From assembly GCA_021464415.1 (NCBI GenBank), contig CM038469.1, positions 58,397,702-58,461,701 on the forward strand: a DNA stretch of 64,000 nucleotides. Direction: 5' to 3'. The notes under the pieces were generated by a model. That model ran no database searches and was not told the origin of the DNA. It worked only from the letters and a program-made list of their open reading frames with translations. The first letter of the stretch is position 1. Every line of letters begins with the position of its first letter. Made by a program: the position numbers and the translations under genes. Source of the DNA: Lonicera japonica. Taxonomy: Eukaryota > Streptophyta > Magnoliopsida > Dipsacales > Caprifoliaceae. Shown here piece by piece: positions 23,801 through 34,707 of the stretch.

Positions 23801-24798
23801 ACACTGGTTTCTTATTGAAGAATCACAACTGTTTATATGATGATCTAGTACAAATTGTTTAGGGCCGAACAGCCCCTCACCTGACAAGTTCTAATCTCCC
23901 GACCAGTCTCAGTCAAGGACAAAGGTGTCAGCAAAAGCTGCTAGAAATTAAAGGGAAAAAAAATCTGCATCAAAGGCTATCCCCCTAATCCAACCATGGC
24001 TGAAGGGAAGGTTCTAAATCAGACACAGCGGAGGGGAGCCCGATTGAAAGAAAGGCCTGAAATCTTGACCAGCTTCGAGTTCATTATCTTGTTTGTATGT
24101 GAGTAGAAATTGGCCCACAGTTAGACCCCTGGGCGATGATGGGACTGGAATTTACAGTTTGCTTATCCTTTCTGAAGTAGGATATCTTTCCAAGACCAGG
24201 TGGTTTTTGTTTTCACCCTTTACTGCTGAATTGAAGGCTAATCGGCATTAAGAGGTACTATTGGTGTTTGTTTTCTTACCTCTGATAAATGCTTAATTCA
24301 AAAGAAATTTTATTTCAGTGTTGCCCCTATCCTTTTTATGCATTAAAAATTGATGTATACTATCCTAAATTCTAAGAAGCAAGGACACAGATACGTGAGA
24401 CGGGTACGATACGTATATGCTGAAACCGATTTTTTGGGAAATAAAAAAGGTAGGAAAAAAAAGAATCTAAAAGCAAAAAAGAGAGGAGAGAATTAAATTA
24501 CCTCCTCAAGGAAGTCTTGGTCAAGCTTATCGGCAATTCGGATGGAAGTGAAGATGGTAACGGCAAGAAGAGAGAGAGGAAACACGAATGCGAAGATATA
24601 TGTGCTGGGCCCTGGCGCTCCCCGTGTCAGCACAGACATTCCTCTGTGGGCTTTCCGGCGGCGGCAGAACAAGTGGCCGCCGGAGAAATGTAGCGGCAGC
24701 GGCGAGGTGGGTGAGTGAAGTATGATGGGTGGTTGTTGTGATGGGTTGAGGTGAAGAGGGGAAGAAGAGGCTGAAATGGAGATGATAGAACTCGCCAT
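20856..24798 (-). CDS. HCF153: HCF153-like thylakoid protein, two exons, 3.5-kb intron
   Basis: Small plastid membrane protein. Arabidopsis HCF153 is needed for a late step in building the cytochrome b6f complex. Exon 1 is 24798-24502 (99 codons) and exon 2 is 20993-20856 (45 codons plus TAG), joined in phase 0 (GAG|GTAATT..TACAG|CTTGCT), giving 144 aa; the Arabidopsis protein is similar in size. Residues 1-60 are Ser/Pro-rich with little acidity, like a transit peptide. One membrane helix spans about 65-87 (STYIFAFVFPLSLLAVTIF). Then comes the conserved acidic stretch KLDQDFLEE|LAINQSILEE and a basic tail PRTRNRPKRE. A GTG 12 bases upstream is in frame, but the plant start is the ATG at 24798. 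The 3.5-kb intron holds MITE-like sequence and no other gene. The family assignment is from memory of the conserved core and was not aligned. Confidence 0.8.
20994..24501 (-). other. intron of the HCF153-like gene
   Basis: 3508 bp bounded by GT..AG in phase 0. Contents seen: a diverged MITE-like segment near 21880-22135 (GATTTGGTGAGATG words in both orientations), an inverted-repeat MITE at 23158-23490, and short AT microsatellites. Reading frames inside, including one of 114 codons at 23157-23501, lie across the inverted repeat and do not look like genes. Confidence 0.7.
23158..23490. mobile_element. inverted-repeat MITE in the HCF153-like intron
   Basis: The left arm (AAGATGGAAAATGATAGCAA, then AACAATAGATTTGTG and ATAAGTTGAGTGATGT) is mirrored near 23390-23465 (ACATCACTCAACTTAT, CACAAATCAGTTGTT, TTGCTATCACTCTCCATCTT). 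The arms are about 100 bp. A diverged arm of the same family lies at 31945-32025. Confidence 0.75.
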
Positions 24799-27500
24799 AA
24801 TTGTGGTCACTCGCAGATAGGAAATAATATCATTGGGCGATTCTCATATAGTATTTTGCAGGAGAGTTAAAAAGACTTATTTCCCCCCCGTACTTTTGGG
24901 TTCAGTTTTAAAATTCACCATCAACTTCAATTTGTTTCAAGTTACACCCTTGCGTAGTTTCTGAGTTTCTAAGATGTTCCTGCCGTCCGTTTGGAACGTA
25001 AAGGGTGACGAAAAATGGGGAGTAATTTTAGGGGTTTTTATGTCAAATAAAAAAAAATAAGTTTGTTTCCCACAATAAGAACATTTGCAATAGGGCGTAT
25101 AAAATTATTGAATAAATCTAATATGACAAGTGAGTTTTACACAAAAAAATTTACGCAAACTTATTTACTCAACAATAATCAATATTAATTATGTATAAAA
25201 AGAAGTGGTTCAATAAAAAATAATCACCTAAAGAACAAGAAACCACAAAATGAGGAGATGGTGGAGAGAGAATGAGTGGATGGAGAGAAAATGTGAGTAT
25301 GTAATTGAGTTAATGAGGAGAAAGAATGAGTGAGTAGAGAGAATCCTATTTAGCTATGTAAATTAAATGTGCAAAATACAGAGCCATTATACACAAGAGC
25401 TTAGTTGGCATTGATTTTACGCAACTATTGGAGTAACAAAAAATTACACAATGTACAAATTTTACACAATATTAAATTGACTATTTTTACAAAGTCCCAT
25501 TAGAGTCCACAACATATTCAATTTATCGATGGGTGAACAGGAGGTTTGGTCCTAGAATTATCCCACTTGGACAAGATGCAATTCGTGGCTGGATTCGCCA
25601 ATTCAAATCCAGATCAATAATAAGCGGTTAGGTTCAACGATCTAGTGACAATTTAAGCAAGCATGCATCAAATTATTCTAATATTGAAAAGTATGAACAA
25701 AAAATATTTTTTGGATCAATGTTATCTCAATGTATCAACCTCATATTAATTTTTTGTGAGGTTTTTCGTGGCGAGATAAAATAGCTCTTCTCCCGGGAGA
25801 CAAAAATACATATAGTTTAATAAACGATAGTGATAGAGGCGGTTGGAAACTAAGAGAGAGGCGTTTAACAGAGCAATGGAAGAGTTGCAAGCAAATGAAA
25901 TCAAAAAAGAAAAATACAGCGGGGAGAGCTTGGAAAGGGGAAACAAATTTGAGAACGGAGTTGAAAAAAAAATTAAAAAAGGAAACGAACGGAGCAATGA
26001 CACGTGGCGTATACTCAAAAGCCGAAATTATTAAGGGATGATTTTAATAAGATCTAAAAAAGAGAGGGTAAAAATATTGCACCTAAAAAATATTTGATAA
26101 CACTCTTACTTTACTCGATTCTTGATAACTGAATATAAACTTATATACTCAGTTCTTGACAACTGAGTAAGGCAATATCAAATTTATACTCAATCCTTCA
26201 CAACCAAACAATATATACCTTATTTGGTTGTGAATGACTAAATAAAAATGACAGTGTTACCAATTATTTTTGAAAATGTCAACATCACCACCCAAAAGAG
26301 AAGGTATGAAGAATTCTACACATAATTTATGTAAATTGTACAACATAATTTTTTAGATCTTATTATACAACATAATTTATATATGTTTCCAAAATAGCTT
26401 CTTGTAATTAACTTATTATACAAAGATCATTGTAACCAAACCTTAGACATACAAGAAAGACTAAAAAAAAAACAAATACAATTAAGTGTGAATAATTATT
26501 GAACATCCAATTTTTTGGGAGTAGATAAATTGTCAAATTATGTTACTTTTTGGCATTATGTGCACTTATTTTTGTTATTCATTTATCAATTCTCAATTAA
26601 TTTGGACCTGGGCAATCTAATAAAGTTTTTGTCGTCGTTAAACAGACCGTGGCGATAAAATTTTTTTTTTTTTTTTTGTTCAAGAAGGGACAATAAGCTT
26701 GCCCCAAAATTTATTAGAATATCTCACTCTAATATTAAGATCCCTCAAAGAGCTATATAAAATTTAAGAAAAATATACAAAGCGTTGCAACGACAATAGA
26801 TTAATTTAAAATTAGTGCTTTTAAAAATATATTAAATTAAAAATGACATTATTAATTTAAGACAGAGAAAATATAGAGCATTGTGCTTAATTATATCCAT
26901 GACCTGTTCTAACCTTATTAATAAATCTTGTAAGAGGGATGAGCCCTTAGCCACCAACCGAGGTACCAAAAGTATTCATTCATAAGTATGATTAATTCAA
27001 GAAATAATTGATTCCAAAATGCATAAAGGGAGAGTTTACACCTAGGAACATTTTTCTAGACCACATATATAATTATATATCTTTCATTAGTGAGGGGAGA
27101 GTGCTAGAATAGATTTGGAAGAAGGTCAAAATCAAGTCTGGTTGTGTATGCAAATCTTACCATCACTGGGTAGGACATGTTTGACGACAATAAGAAAAAA
27201 TAAATTAGAATTGGATCATATCTCTAACTTCAAATATTTTTTAAATGCGGTTTGGAGATTAATATTGTGTAACGTAAAACAAATGTTATGTAACATAATA
27301 CACATATCATATAACATATAACATGAAACATGTATTATGAAATTTAGTTCTAGTCAGAAGAGAGATAGGAGGTACTGTACAAAACATTTTTACAAGAAAA
27401 AGTTAAGAACCGCTTCCTTTAATTGAACTTGCATCTCGAGAACCATACCTAAAAGTTCCAAAATAAAAACAAATAAAAAAGGGGGTCAAATTAATTTATA
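24799..27500. other. intergenic DNA between HCF153-like and laccase genes
   Basis: No gene seen. The first few hundred bp are the promoter side of the HCF153-like gene. Contents: a repeat-like stretch at 24880-25050; a possible TIR element at about 25080-25440 (ends GCAATAGGGCGTATAAAA and TTTACGCAACTATTGGAG) with a GA-rich interior; and a right end of the foldback family at 26268-26285 (ATGTCAACATCACCACCC) preceded by ACTCAGTTCTTGACAACTGA inverted words. Two frames at 25746-26034 overlap on opposite strands and are not genes. Confidence 0.5.
26090..26285. mobile_element. partial relative of the 13.8-kb foldback element
   Basis: This has the terminal sequence ATGTCAACATCACCACCC and the internal inverted words ACTCGATTCTTGATAACTGA / ACTCAGTTCTTGACAACTGA. 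No matching left terminus was found, so it is a solo end or a truncated copy. Confidence 0.5.
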
Positions 27501-27558
27501 AATGAAATAATATATATGATTGTCTTTGACATCACTCTAAAGTTGCAGAGCCCACACC

Positions 27559-27668
27559 AGTTGGTCCAATCAAGCTCGCCGTTTTAAGATTGTTGTGCTT
27601 TACTCTTTTAGACTCTTTTCATCAATTACTTAATCAACCAAACACCTCCATACATCTATATATACACC
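27559..27668 (+). promoter_or_regulatory. laccase core promoter with MYB46/83-type sites
   Basis: A TATA box (TCTATATATACACC, 27655-27668) lies 66 bases before the ATG at its 3' end, leaving a short leader. Two sites fit the secondary-wall MYB responsive element ACC(A/T)A(A/C)(T/C): ACCAACT on the minus strand at 27559-27565 and ACCAAAC on the plus strand at 27637-27643. This is what a lignin laccase controlled by the MYB46/MYB83 network would be expected to show. The match is motif-level only, and such short sites also occur by chance. Confidence 0.55.
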
Positions 27669-27733
27669 ACCTCAAATGCAATATTCGTCAAACACTACCA
27701 AGAACAAAAGCATACATATATAGCTAGAGAAAA

Positions 27734-30295
27734 ATGGGTAGTTTTTCTATTAATTTTTCATCATCAATGAGAGTTTTCGTCACATTACTACTCACAATTT
27801 GTCTTCTTCCTAGTATTGCACTAGCCGAGGATGCAACAGGCGTAACCAGGCACTATAAGTTCGATGTACGTGTATGAATTATGTATTCTATGCACTAATA
27901 TACTCTACTTGCATTTTTATACTTTGGTTATAAGAATGAAATACGAATTAATATTTTTTTTCACATAAACATAAATTGCAGATCAAATTGCAAAACGTGA
28001 CACGACTATGCCACACGAAGAGCATTGTAACTGTTAACGGAGAGTTTCCTGGACCTCGGATCATGGCAAGAGAAGGCGACCGCCTCGTTATCCAAGTTCT
28101 TAACCATGTTCAGAACAATATCTCCATACACTGGTACGTTACACAAATATCAATTTACGATATATCAATAAAAGTTTGCTACTGGCATTCGACAGCTACT
28201 GATTATAATAACAAACGCATCACATTACAAATGCGGTTTATTTTTGAAACAGGCATGGCATTCGACAGCTTCAAAGTGGTTGGGCTGATGGACCGGCTTA
28301 TATAACGCAGTGCCCCATACAAACCGGGCAGAGCTATGCGTACAATTTCACTGTCGTAGGACAAAGAGGAACATTCTTTTGGCATGCCCATATTTCATGG
28401 CTTCGATCAACTCTCTACGGCCCTCTAGTTATTCTCCCCAAGCCCGGCGTCCCGTATCCATTTCCCAAGCCTAATCAAGAAGTTCCAATCATTTTCGGTA
28501 ATTCGTCATCGAATTATATACAAAACTAATAACTAATTGTAGTTACTAACAAGGTTTTATTGCGCTAGACTAATAACTTAATCTGCAGGAGAGTGGTTCA
28601 ATGCTGATACCGAGGCCATAATCAACCAAGCCTTACAGAAGGGTGGTGGACCAAATGTCTCCGATGCTTATACGATCAACGGACTTCCTGGCCCTTTGTA
28701 TAACTGCTCTGCCAAAGGTATCTAATACATTAAATATTGAAACTGGTCTCATATAAATCTGCATAACTAAGTTAATTATTAATAATTGGTGACTTCTGCC
28801 AGATACATTCAAGCTGAGGGTAAAGCCAGGAAAAACCTATCTCCTTCGTTTGATCAACGCTGCACTTAATGACGAACTCTTTTTCAGCATAGCGAAGCAC
28901 ACACTTGAAATTGTTGATGCCGATGCTAATTATGTGAAACCTTTCAAGACCGACACACTTGTTATTACTCCAGGACAGACCACAAATGTTCTCCTCAAGA
29001 CTAAACCCCACTTCCCAAATGCAACTTTCTTGATGATGGCTAGGCCCTATGTGACCGGCCAGGGCACATTTGACAACTCAACTGTCGCAGCTCTTCTTGA
29101 ATACAAATCACCATCAAAGTCTCACACAAAAAATCTTCCACTTTTTAAACCTACACTACCTCCTCTAAACGATACATCTTTCGCCACAAATTTCAGTAAG
29201 AGATTAAAAAGTTTAGCGAGCACTCAATTCCCTGCTAACGTACCACAAAAAGTCGACAAACGATTATTTTTCACGGTAGGCCTCGGAACAAGCCCTTGTG
29301 ACCAAAAAAACCGAACATGCCAAGGTCCCAATGGAACCAAATTTGCCGCATCTATTAGTAACGTTTCCTTTGCAACGCCAACCACTGCCCTTTTACAGTC
29401 TCACTTTTCAGGGCAATCGAATGGAGTTTATAGTCCTACGTTCCCAATCTATCCGATTAATTGGTTTAATTTTACTGGGAACCCTCCAAATAACACAATG
29501 GTGAGCAATGGTACAAAACTTACGGTTCTGCCTTATAATACAAGTGTGGAGCTAGTAATGCAGGACACTAGCATTCTTGGCGCCGAGAGCCACCCTCTTC
29601 ATCTCCACGGCTTCAATTTCTTCGTCATTGGTCAAGGATTTGGGAACTATGATGCTAAGAAGGATCCTGAAAACTTTAATCTTGCCGACCCGATTGAGAG
29701 GAACACTGTGGGTGTGCCCTCGGGCGGTTGGGTTGCAATCCGTTTTTTGGCGGACAATCCAGGTGAATATTTAACATGTCTTTGACTAAATGATACTCCA
29801 GCATATTAGAAAATACATTAGTACGTTACTTATACATGATGTTAGTTAGGGTCGCGTTAAGGACTGTATTTCTCAACACATTTTGGTTGCTTATATTTGA
29901 GTAATTGACCTTTTACTCCCCTAAAGTTTACCTATATTCTCATTGCTCCCCATGTTTCTTTTGTTACATTTGAGTCCTCAAAGTTTTACCCAAGTTACAC
30001 TTTCGTCCAAAATTGGATGCCTCTTCGATTTTGTGGACTAAAAACCCATCAGTCCAAAAAATGGATTTTCTGTCCACGGAATCCAATTTTGAATGAAGTG
30101 CAACTCGGATTACCTTAAAGACCAATTGATAATATATATGTATATTTTTTTATTAATATGATAGGGGTATGGTTCATGCATTGTCACTTGGAAGTCCACA
30201 CAAGCTGGGGTTTGAAGATGGCTTGGCTTGTCTTAGATGGAAAACTTCCTAATCAAAAGCTGCTCCCTCCACCTGCAGATCTTCCCAAATGTTAA
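27734..30295 (+). CDS. LAC17: laccase, LAC17-type, six exons
   Basis: Secreted multicopper oxidase (p-diphenol:O2 oxidoreductase) that oxidises monolignols in the cell wall. Exons: 27734-27865, 27982-28133, 28253-28497, 28589-28717, 28803-29762, 30165-30295. All introns are GT-AG, and the frame is intact for 582 aa. Residues 1-31 form a signal peptide (hydrophobic core [18 protein letters not shown]). All four copper-binding blocks are present: HWHG at 94-97, HAH at 139-141, HPLHLHG at 483-489 and HCHLEVH at 545-551. Leu556 sits at the type 1 copper axial position. Many N-x-S/T glycosylation sites are visible, and the protein ends PPPADLPKC. The sequence follows Arabidopsis LAC17 closely as remembered; LAC2 is the nearest alternative. 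The coding sequence holds a miR397 target site at 28852-28872. In the HAH block the usual TLWYHAH is TFFWHAH. Confidence 0.95.
28852..28872 (+). promoter_or_regulatory. miR397 target site in laccase exon 5
   Basis: The site reads GATCAACGCTGCAC then TTAATGA, encoding LINAALND. It pairs with miR397 (as known from Arabidopsis) at every base except the first target base and one G:U wobble in the seed-side half. miR397 control of LAC2, LAC4 and LAC17 is established, so post-transcriptional down-regulation of this gene, for example under copper shortage, is the expected behaviour. Confidence 0.85.
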
Positions 30296-32829
30296 CCCTG
30301 CTTTTTCATGCCCATAAAATTGTCTCTTGACCTTCATACATTTTTTTCTGACACATTTTTTTGTTACTATTTGTCTTTTTATTTGTTTCGATTCTCGTGT
30401 TTGGCGCATTAGTTTGTGTTATTATCTTGTTTTTCGGGGAAGAGTATAATTATTGGAAAGGAAACGAATGGAATGGAATGGACCATTGGGTTTTTTTTTT
30501 TTCTCTCTCTCTTTTTTGTAATGTTTAAAATTTAAATTGTTACAAGTTGTAGTGTTCAATAATATAGAGTTGAAATTTTAGGTTTCACAATTTTATTTCT
30601 ATTTATATTGAGCATTTGATGAATATGTTGTTGAAAATTGAAAACTAATGGAAAATGATAAATTGCTCAATGGAACAGCATTAAAAGAATAGAAATATGT
30701 AGGACAAACTTCTATGAAGCATTGAAGCATAGACGTGTGAGTCTTCAACTGAAATTTCGCACGCACTAATGGACCGGTATTGCTTTAAGTAATTTTGGGA
30801 AAAAACAGCCCCCGGGATGAACAATATTTAAGGAGAAACTCGCTAAAATTGATAAAATAAACTGAACGAACCTAAACAAATTAAATTTTTAAGATTTTCA
30901 ATTCAGTTCAGTTCTAAAATTATTCTAAGTGTATAACTAAAACAATATGTTCAATTGTCGGCTTTGTGGTGTATACAATCGACAAAAATCAAATTGAACC
31001 GACCAAGTAAACTGTCCTATTTTCATTGATTCGATATATATGAACTAATTTTTTTATTTAAAAAGAAGAGACAAGCAAAGATTTAACAAAGAGAAAAAAA
31101 AACAGGAGATTAATAAAAATTCAAAAATAATATTGGTCCATGGCCTAAAACGATAAATTAGTTAAATTAATTTTAAACGTAAAACTGAAATGTCAGTTTA
31201 GTTATCATATTAATAACCGAATGGTGCACTCCTAACAATACTAGTTCCTTCTGTAACCAACAAATAACGCAATTAATTAAAGATTGGAAGGTAATTAAGA
31301 CAAACCAGAAGAAAAACTCTTGGTCACAGAGATCATGGAACGCGATAAAAGGTTAAAAGATCATTTTTTTTATATAGGAAAGCGAGAAGAATTCATTTAT
31401 GTAGAAGATTTTACATTCCTGAGGACGGTCAGCAAAAGTCAAAAGTATCCTCCATTTAAGAAACAAAATCATCGACAACTGTAGCATATTTGGCTAAATA
31501 ATGCACAACAAATTAAGTTTTCTTTCCCACCAATGAAAGACGCTTTAGGTTGCTGACACACTTGAAGAAGCAGTAATCTGGCATCATTAACCAGTGAGAT
31601 TGCCCAAAGCGTACAGTCGCCCTCCAAATGTAAAGATTGAACCCAGATTTAATGGGAATATTAATCACCCAACCCAACCCAACCCAACCCAAAGCAAATA
31701 CCTCTTCCGTTTGAGCATCGAGAAGGAGGGGAGCTCACTTGGAGAACCCGGCCAAGAAATCCCGGACGGAATCACCACTCCTACACCCATGCTGTTTGAT
31801 ATCCCCCTTTTGTATTCTTATTTCAAAAAACACAAATCAATCTAAATAATAAATACCTATACAAAACTCCAGCTTACGATTTCTTGGAGAGTTGGTCAAA
31901 TATATTTACTCGGCCAATTAAAAACAAAATATATGGCTCCTTTTAATAAAAAAGTTGAAAACAATAGATTTATATGAGAATTTAGAAAATAACTTGAATG
32001 ACATGGCAAAATGTTCTTCATCTCAAATTTATTTTGGAAATTTACAAAATATTAATCGAACGATCCCAAAATTTGCTAACATAAATTTCCCTTAGGAAAG
32101 TTACATGGTTCTAGTGTTACTTCCAGAAAAGCTACATTGTGCAATCTTTAAAATTTTATTTTTTTTGTTGTTTCATCTCTTTTTCAGAGTACATGACAAA
32201 AAAGGTGTTCTAAAAGTTTTACACATTTATATTGGAGTCTGGAAAAGAAAAATTGATGAATGATAGTGATTGCGGGTAAATTCAGGATTTTTAAGAAGGC
32301 TAGGCTAATCTTTATCTTCAGTTGGGGTAGATTGATTGAATTGAGATAGAACTAAAACCTTAATATATCACAATGCTGAATAAAAAAAAATTATGTTGGG
32401 CTACAGCCTGGTTAGTCCAAGACTGGATCTACCCACAGTGATTGAATAAAAAGTTAATTTAAGTTGTGCTCTAATTTAGGCCGAGTGGCATTGCTTTTTA
32501 AGTTTATCCAAACTGTGTTTTAAGGCTCATCCGAACAGCCTCTAGCTAATAATTATTATTATTATTATTATTACAGAGTTAATTATGCATTATAGAAAAT
32601 AATTTAACTTATCCAGCCCATTTTTGCCAAATGCCAACCATTCTCTCTAATAATTATGTGTCTGCACTCTGTCTAATTCACCAATCACCATAACTAAAAA
32701 GGAGGAACTTTGTCAATGCAGAATTATGGGTTCATGTAGCACTGTGGAAACGAATTATCCAGCAGTAACATTTTACTAGCGAAGAATTTTTCTTATACAT
32801 GACGAGAATATTAAACAAATTAAAATTTA
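30296..32829. other. intergenic DNA downstream of the laccase
   Basis: The laccase 3' region is followed by a decayed hAT-like repeat ending GGTGCACTCCTAAC (about 30850-31238), related to 43480-43942. A (CCCAA)n run at about 31667-31692 lies inside an 83-codon frame (31594-31845) that I do not recognise and do not call a gene. A diverged MITE arm is at 31945-32025 and an (ATT)n microsatellite at about 32551-32573. Confidence 0.5.
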
Positions 32830-33331
32830 GAGTAAACAACTCAAATAGCCACTAAACTTTCGATCTAGTACCATTTTGGTCATCAAACTTTAAAACGAAC
32901 CACTTTAGTCATCTAACTTTGGAGTGAGTACCACTTTGACCATTCCATCCAATTTGGCTGTTAAATTTGATCAATTTGCATTGCACATGACTTCGTGCAA
33001 GGCCATTTTGGTTATATTGCAACAAAACAACATTTCCTTCGTATAATTTTCGCCAAAATGAAATATATACAGTGTATAAAACAAATCAATATTTTCAATA
33101 AATAGCACAACTTGGGCTATTTTATAACCAAAATGATCAAAATACGCTTAAATGAAGTCACGTGTCTTTCTCATGGTTTTATTCCATTCAATTTAAGAGT
33201 CAAATTGAAGTTTGATGGCCAAAGTGGAACTTACTCCAAAGTTGGATGGCCAAAGTAGTTCGTTTTAAAGTTTGATAGCCAAAGCGGTACTAGATAGAAA
33301 GTTTAATGGTCATTTGGGCATTTTACTCTAA
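32830..33331. mobile_element. TIR element with arms of about 130 bp
   Basis: AGAGTAAACAACTCAAATAG at the left is mirrored by CATTTGGGCATTTTACTCT at the right. Inverted similarity continues (TTTGGTCATCAAACTTTAAA against TTTAAAGTTTGATAGCCAAA; GGAGTGAGTACCACTTTGAC against its complement). The interior is non-coding. The flanks contain AAAATTT on both sides, but an exact target duplication is not resolved. Long arms suggest a Mutator-like MITE. Confidence 0.75.
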
Positions 33332-34707
33332 AATTTATTAGCCCGCCTGAGAATTAACATAATTGGAATCCAATCTTACATGAAGTGATAAATTGTACAG
33401 AATTAGTGTTCATCACATAATTTTCCTTACTCTATTTAATGTTTTAATATCTAATTAAACACTTTTGGCAATACATTTTTCGCTAATGCCAAAAGAATAT
33501 AAGATATTTAAAGCATGGTATACAACCTTACAATGTATTATTTATTTTGACACTAGTAAAAACTGCTTTGAAAATGTATTACCCTAATTAAATTCTATAA
33601 ATACAAACAATTATTAGGAAAATCTTCTTAAGATGGGATCGACAAAAGATCTATATAATTTATTACAACATGCAAGTTATATATTTCTAGGGTCTAGTTC
33701 CTATGAGGACGCGGATGTGGAGATTATTCTCCACTAAAATTCATCCTGAAAGTAGGTCAAAATGCTTCGCGCGCATAGTTGATCCGCATAGGAATTGAAC
33801 CCATGGGACAAGCTTTTTTTGTAACTAAATGGAGGTTATAATTTTACAAAGTAAGAATCTAGAGAAGTATCATCGTATGAGCAGCGACTTTCGGTCAAAA
33901 ATCAGAGTTAATTGGGGATAAATCACTGTCCCAAAAAATTGCAAAGTATTTCCCAATATGTATTTAGCAAATTCTTCTACATTATCACCTAAAACAACGC
34001 AATGTTACCCAATACAAAACTAATTAGACGTAGGTTAAGTAACCGCTTTATCTTATTTATTTTGCAAAGATTCAATGTCCCAATGTATTATAATCTCAAC
34101 ATCATCTTCTACCTAGAAGAAAATACATTCATACTCCCCCAAAGAAATCAATTCACTGTGTAAAACAATATTATTTTTCTTATTTTCCAATCAAGAAAAC
34201 TCTCCTCTTCGTACACGCGATAACTTATGGTCCACAAGACTGAAACCGTGAAAAAAAAAACACAAAATTGAACAATCCAGATATCAAATCTAGAAACAGT
34301 TAAAAAATATATTTTGATTCCCTGCCAACTACACAAGTCATGTTCCCTGGGAAACTGTTTACTTCCTATTGCAATCCCCATCTGTAATACATTACGGTTT
34401 GGAGAAAAAAACCACTACACCCATCCACATTACAAGCCTCTCGATTCAAAAGCCAATTTTTTCTCAGGAAAATTGACTTTTAATGTAAGCAGCTGATAAT
34501 CAAAATGTGTTGACAACTATACAACAAATTCTTTACCATTTAAATGAATTTTAAAAATACTTGCGGAAGACCCCTATACTCTCTCTCTCTCTCTCTAATG
34601 TACACCTACGCTTGGCTAACGATCGGGAACAACCCAATAGAATTCGAACAACAAAGAACCTGCAGCTAATTCTAGTAAGGTCATTTATCCATGCTTCTTC
34701 GTGACTA
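33332..34707. other. intergenic DNA, 3' side of the GT92 gene
   Basis: Includes the small MITE at 33690-33802 and a (CT)n run at about 34580-34598. Short open frames here match nothing. The part closest to 34707 should contain the GT92 3' untranslated region. Confidence 0.4.
33690..33802. mobile_element. 113-bp MITE
   Basis: The ends GGGTCTAGTTCCTATG and CATAGGAATTGAACCC are inverted copies with few mismatches. The interior is non-coding and richer in CG (GCGCGC) than the surroundings. Confidence 0.65.

Noticed and set aside
31594..31845. 83-codon frame with TQPNPTQ
   Set aside because: The composition is driven by a (CCCAA)n run; no known family, no promoter or splice context.
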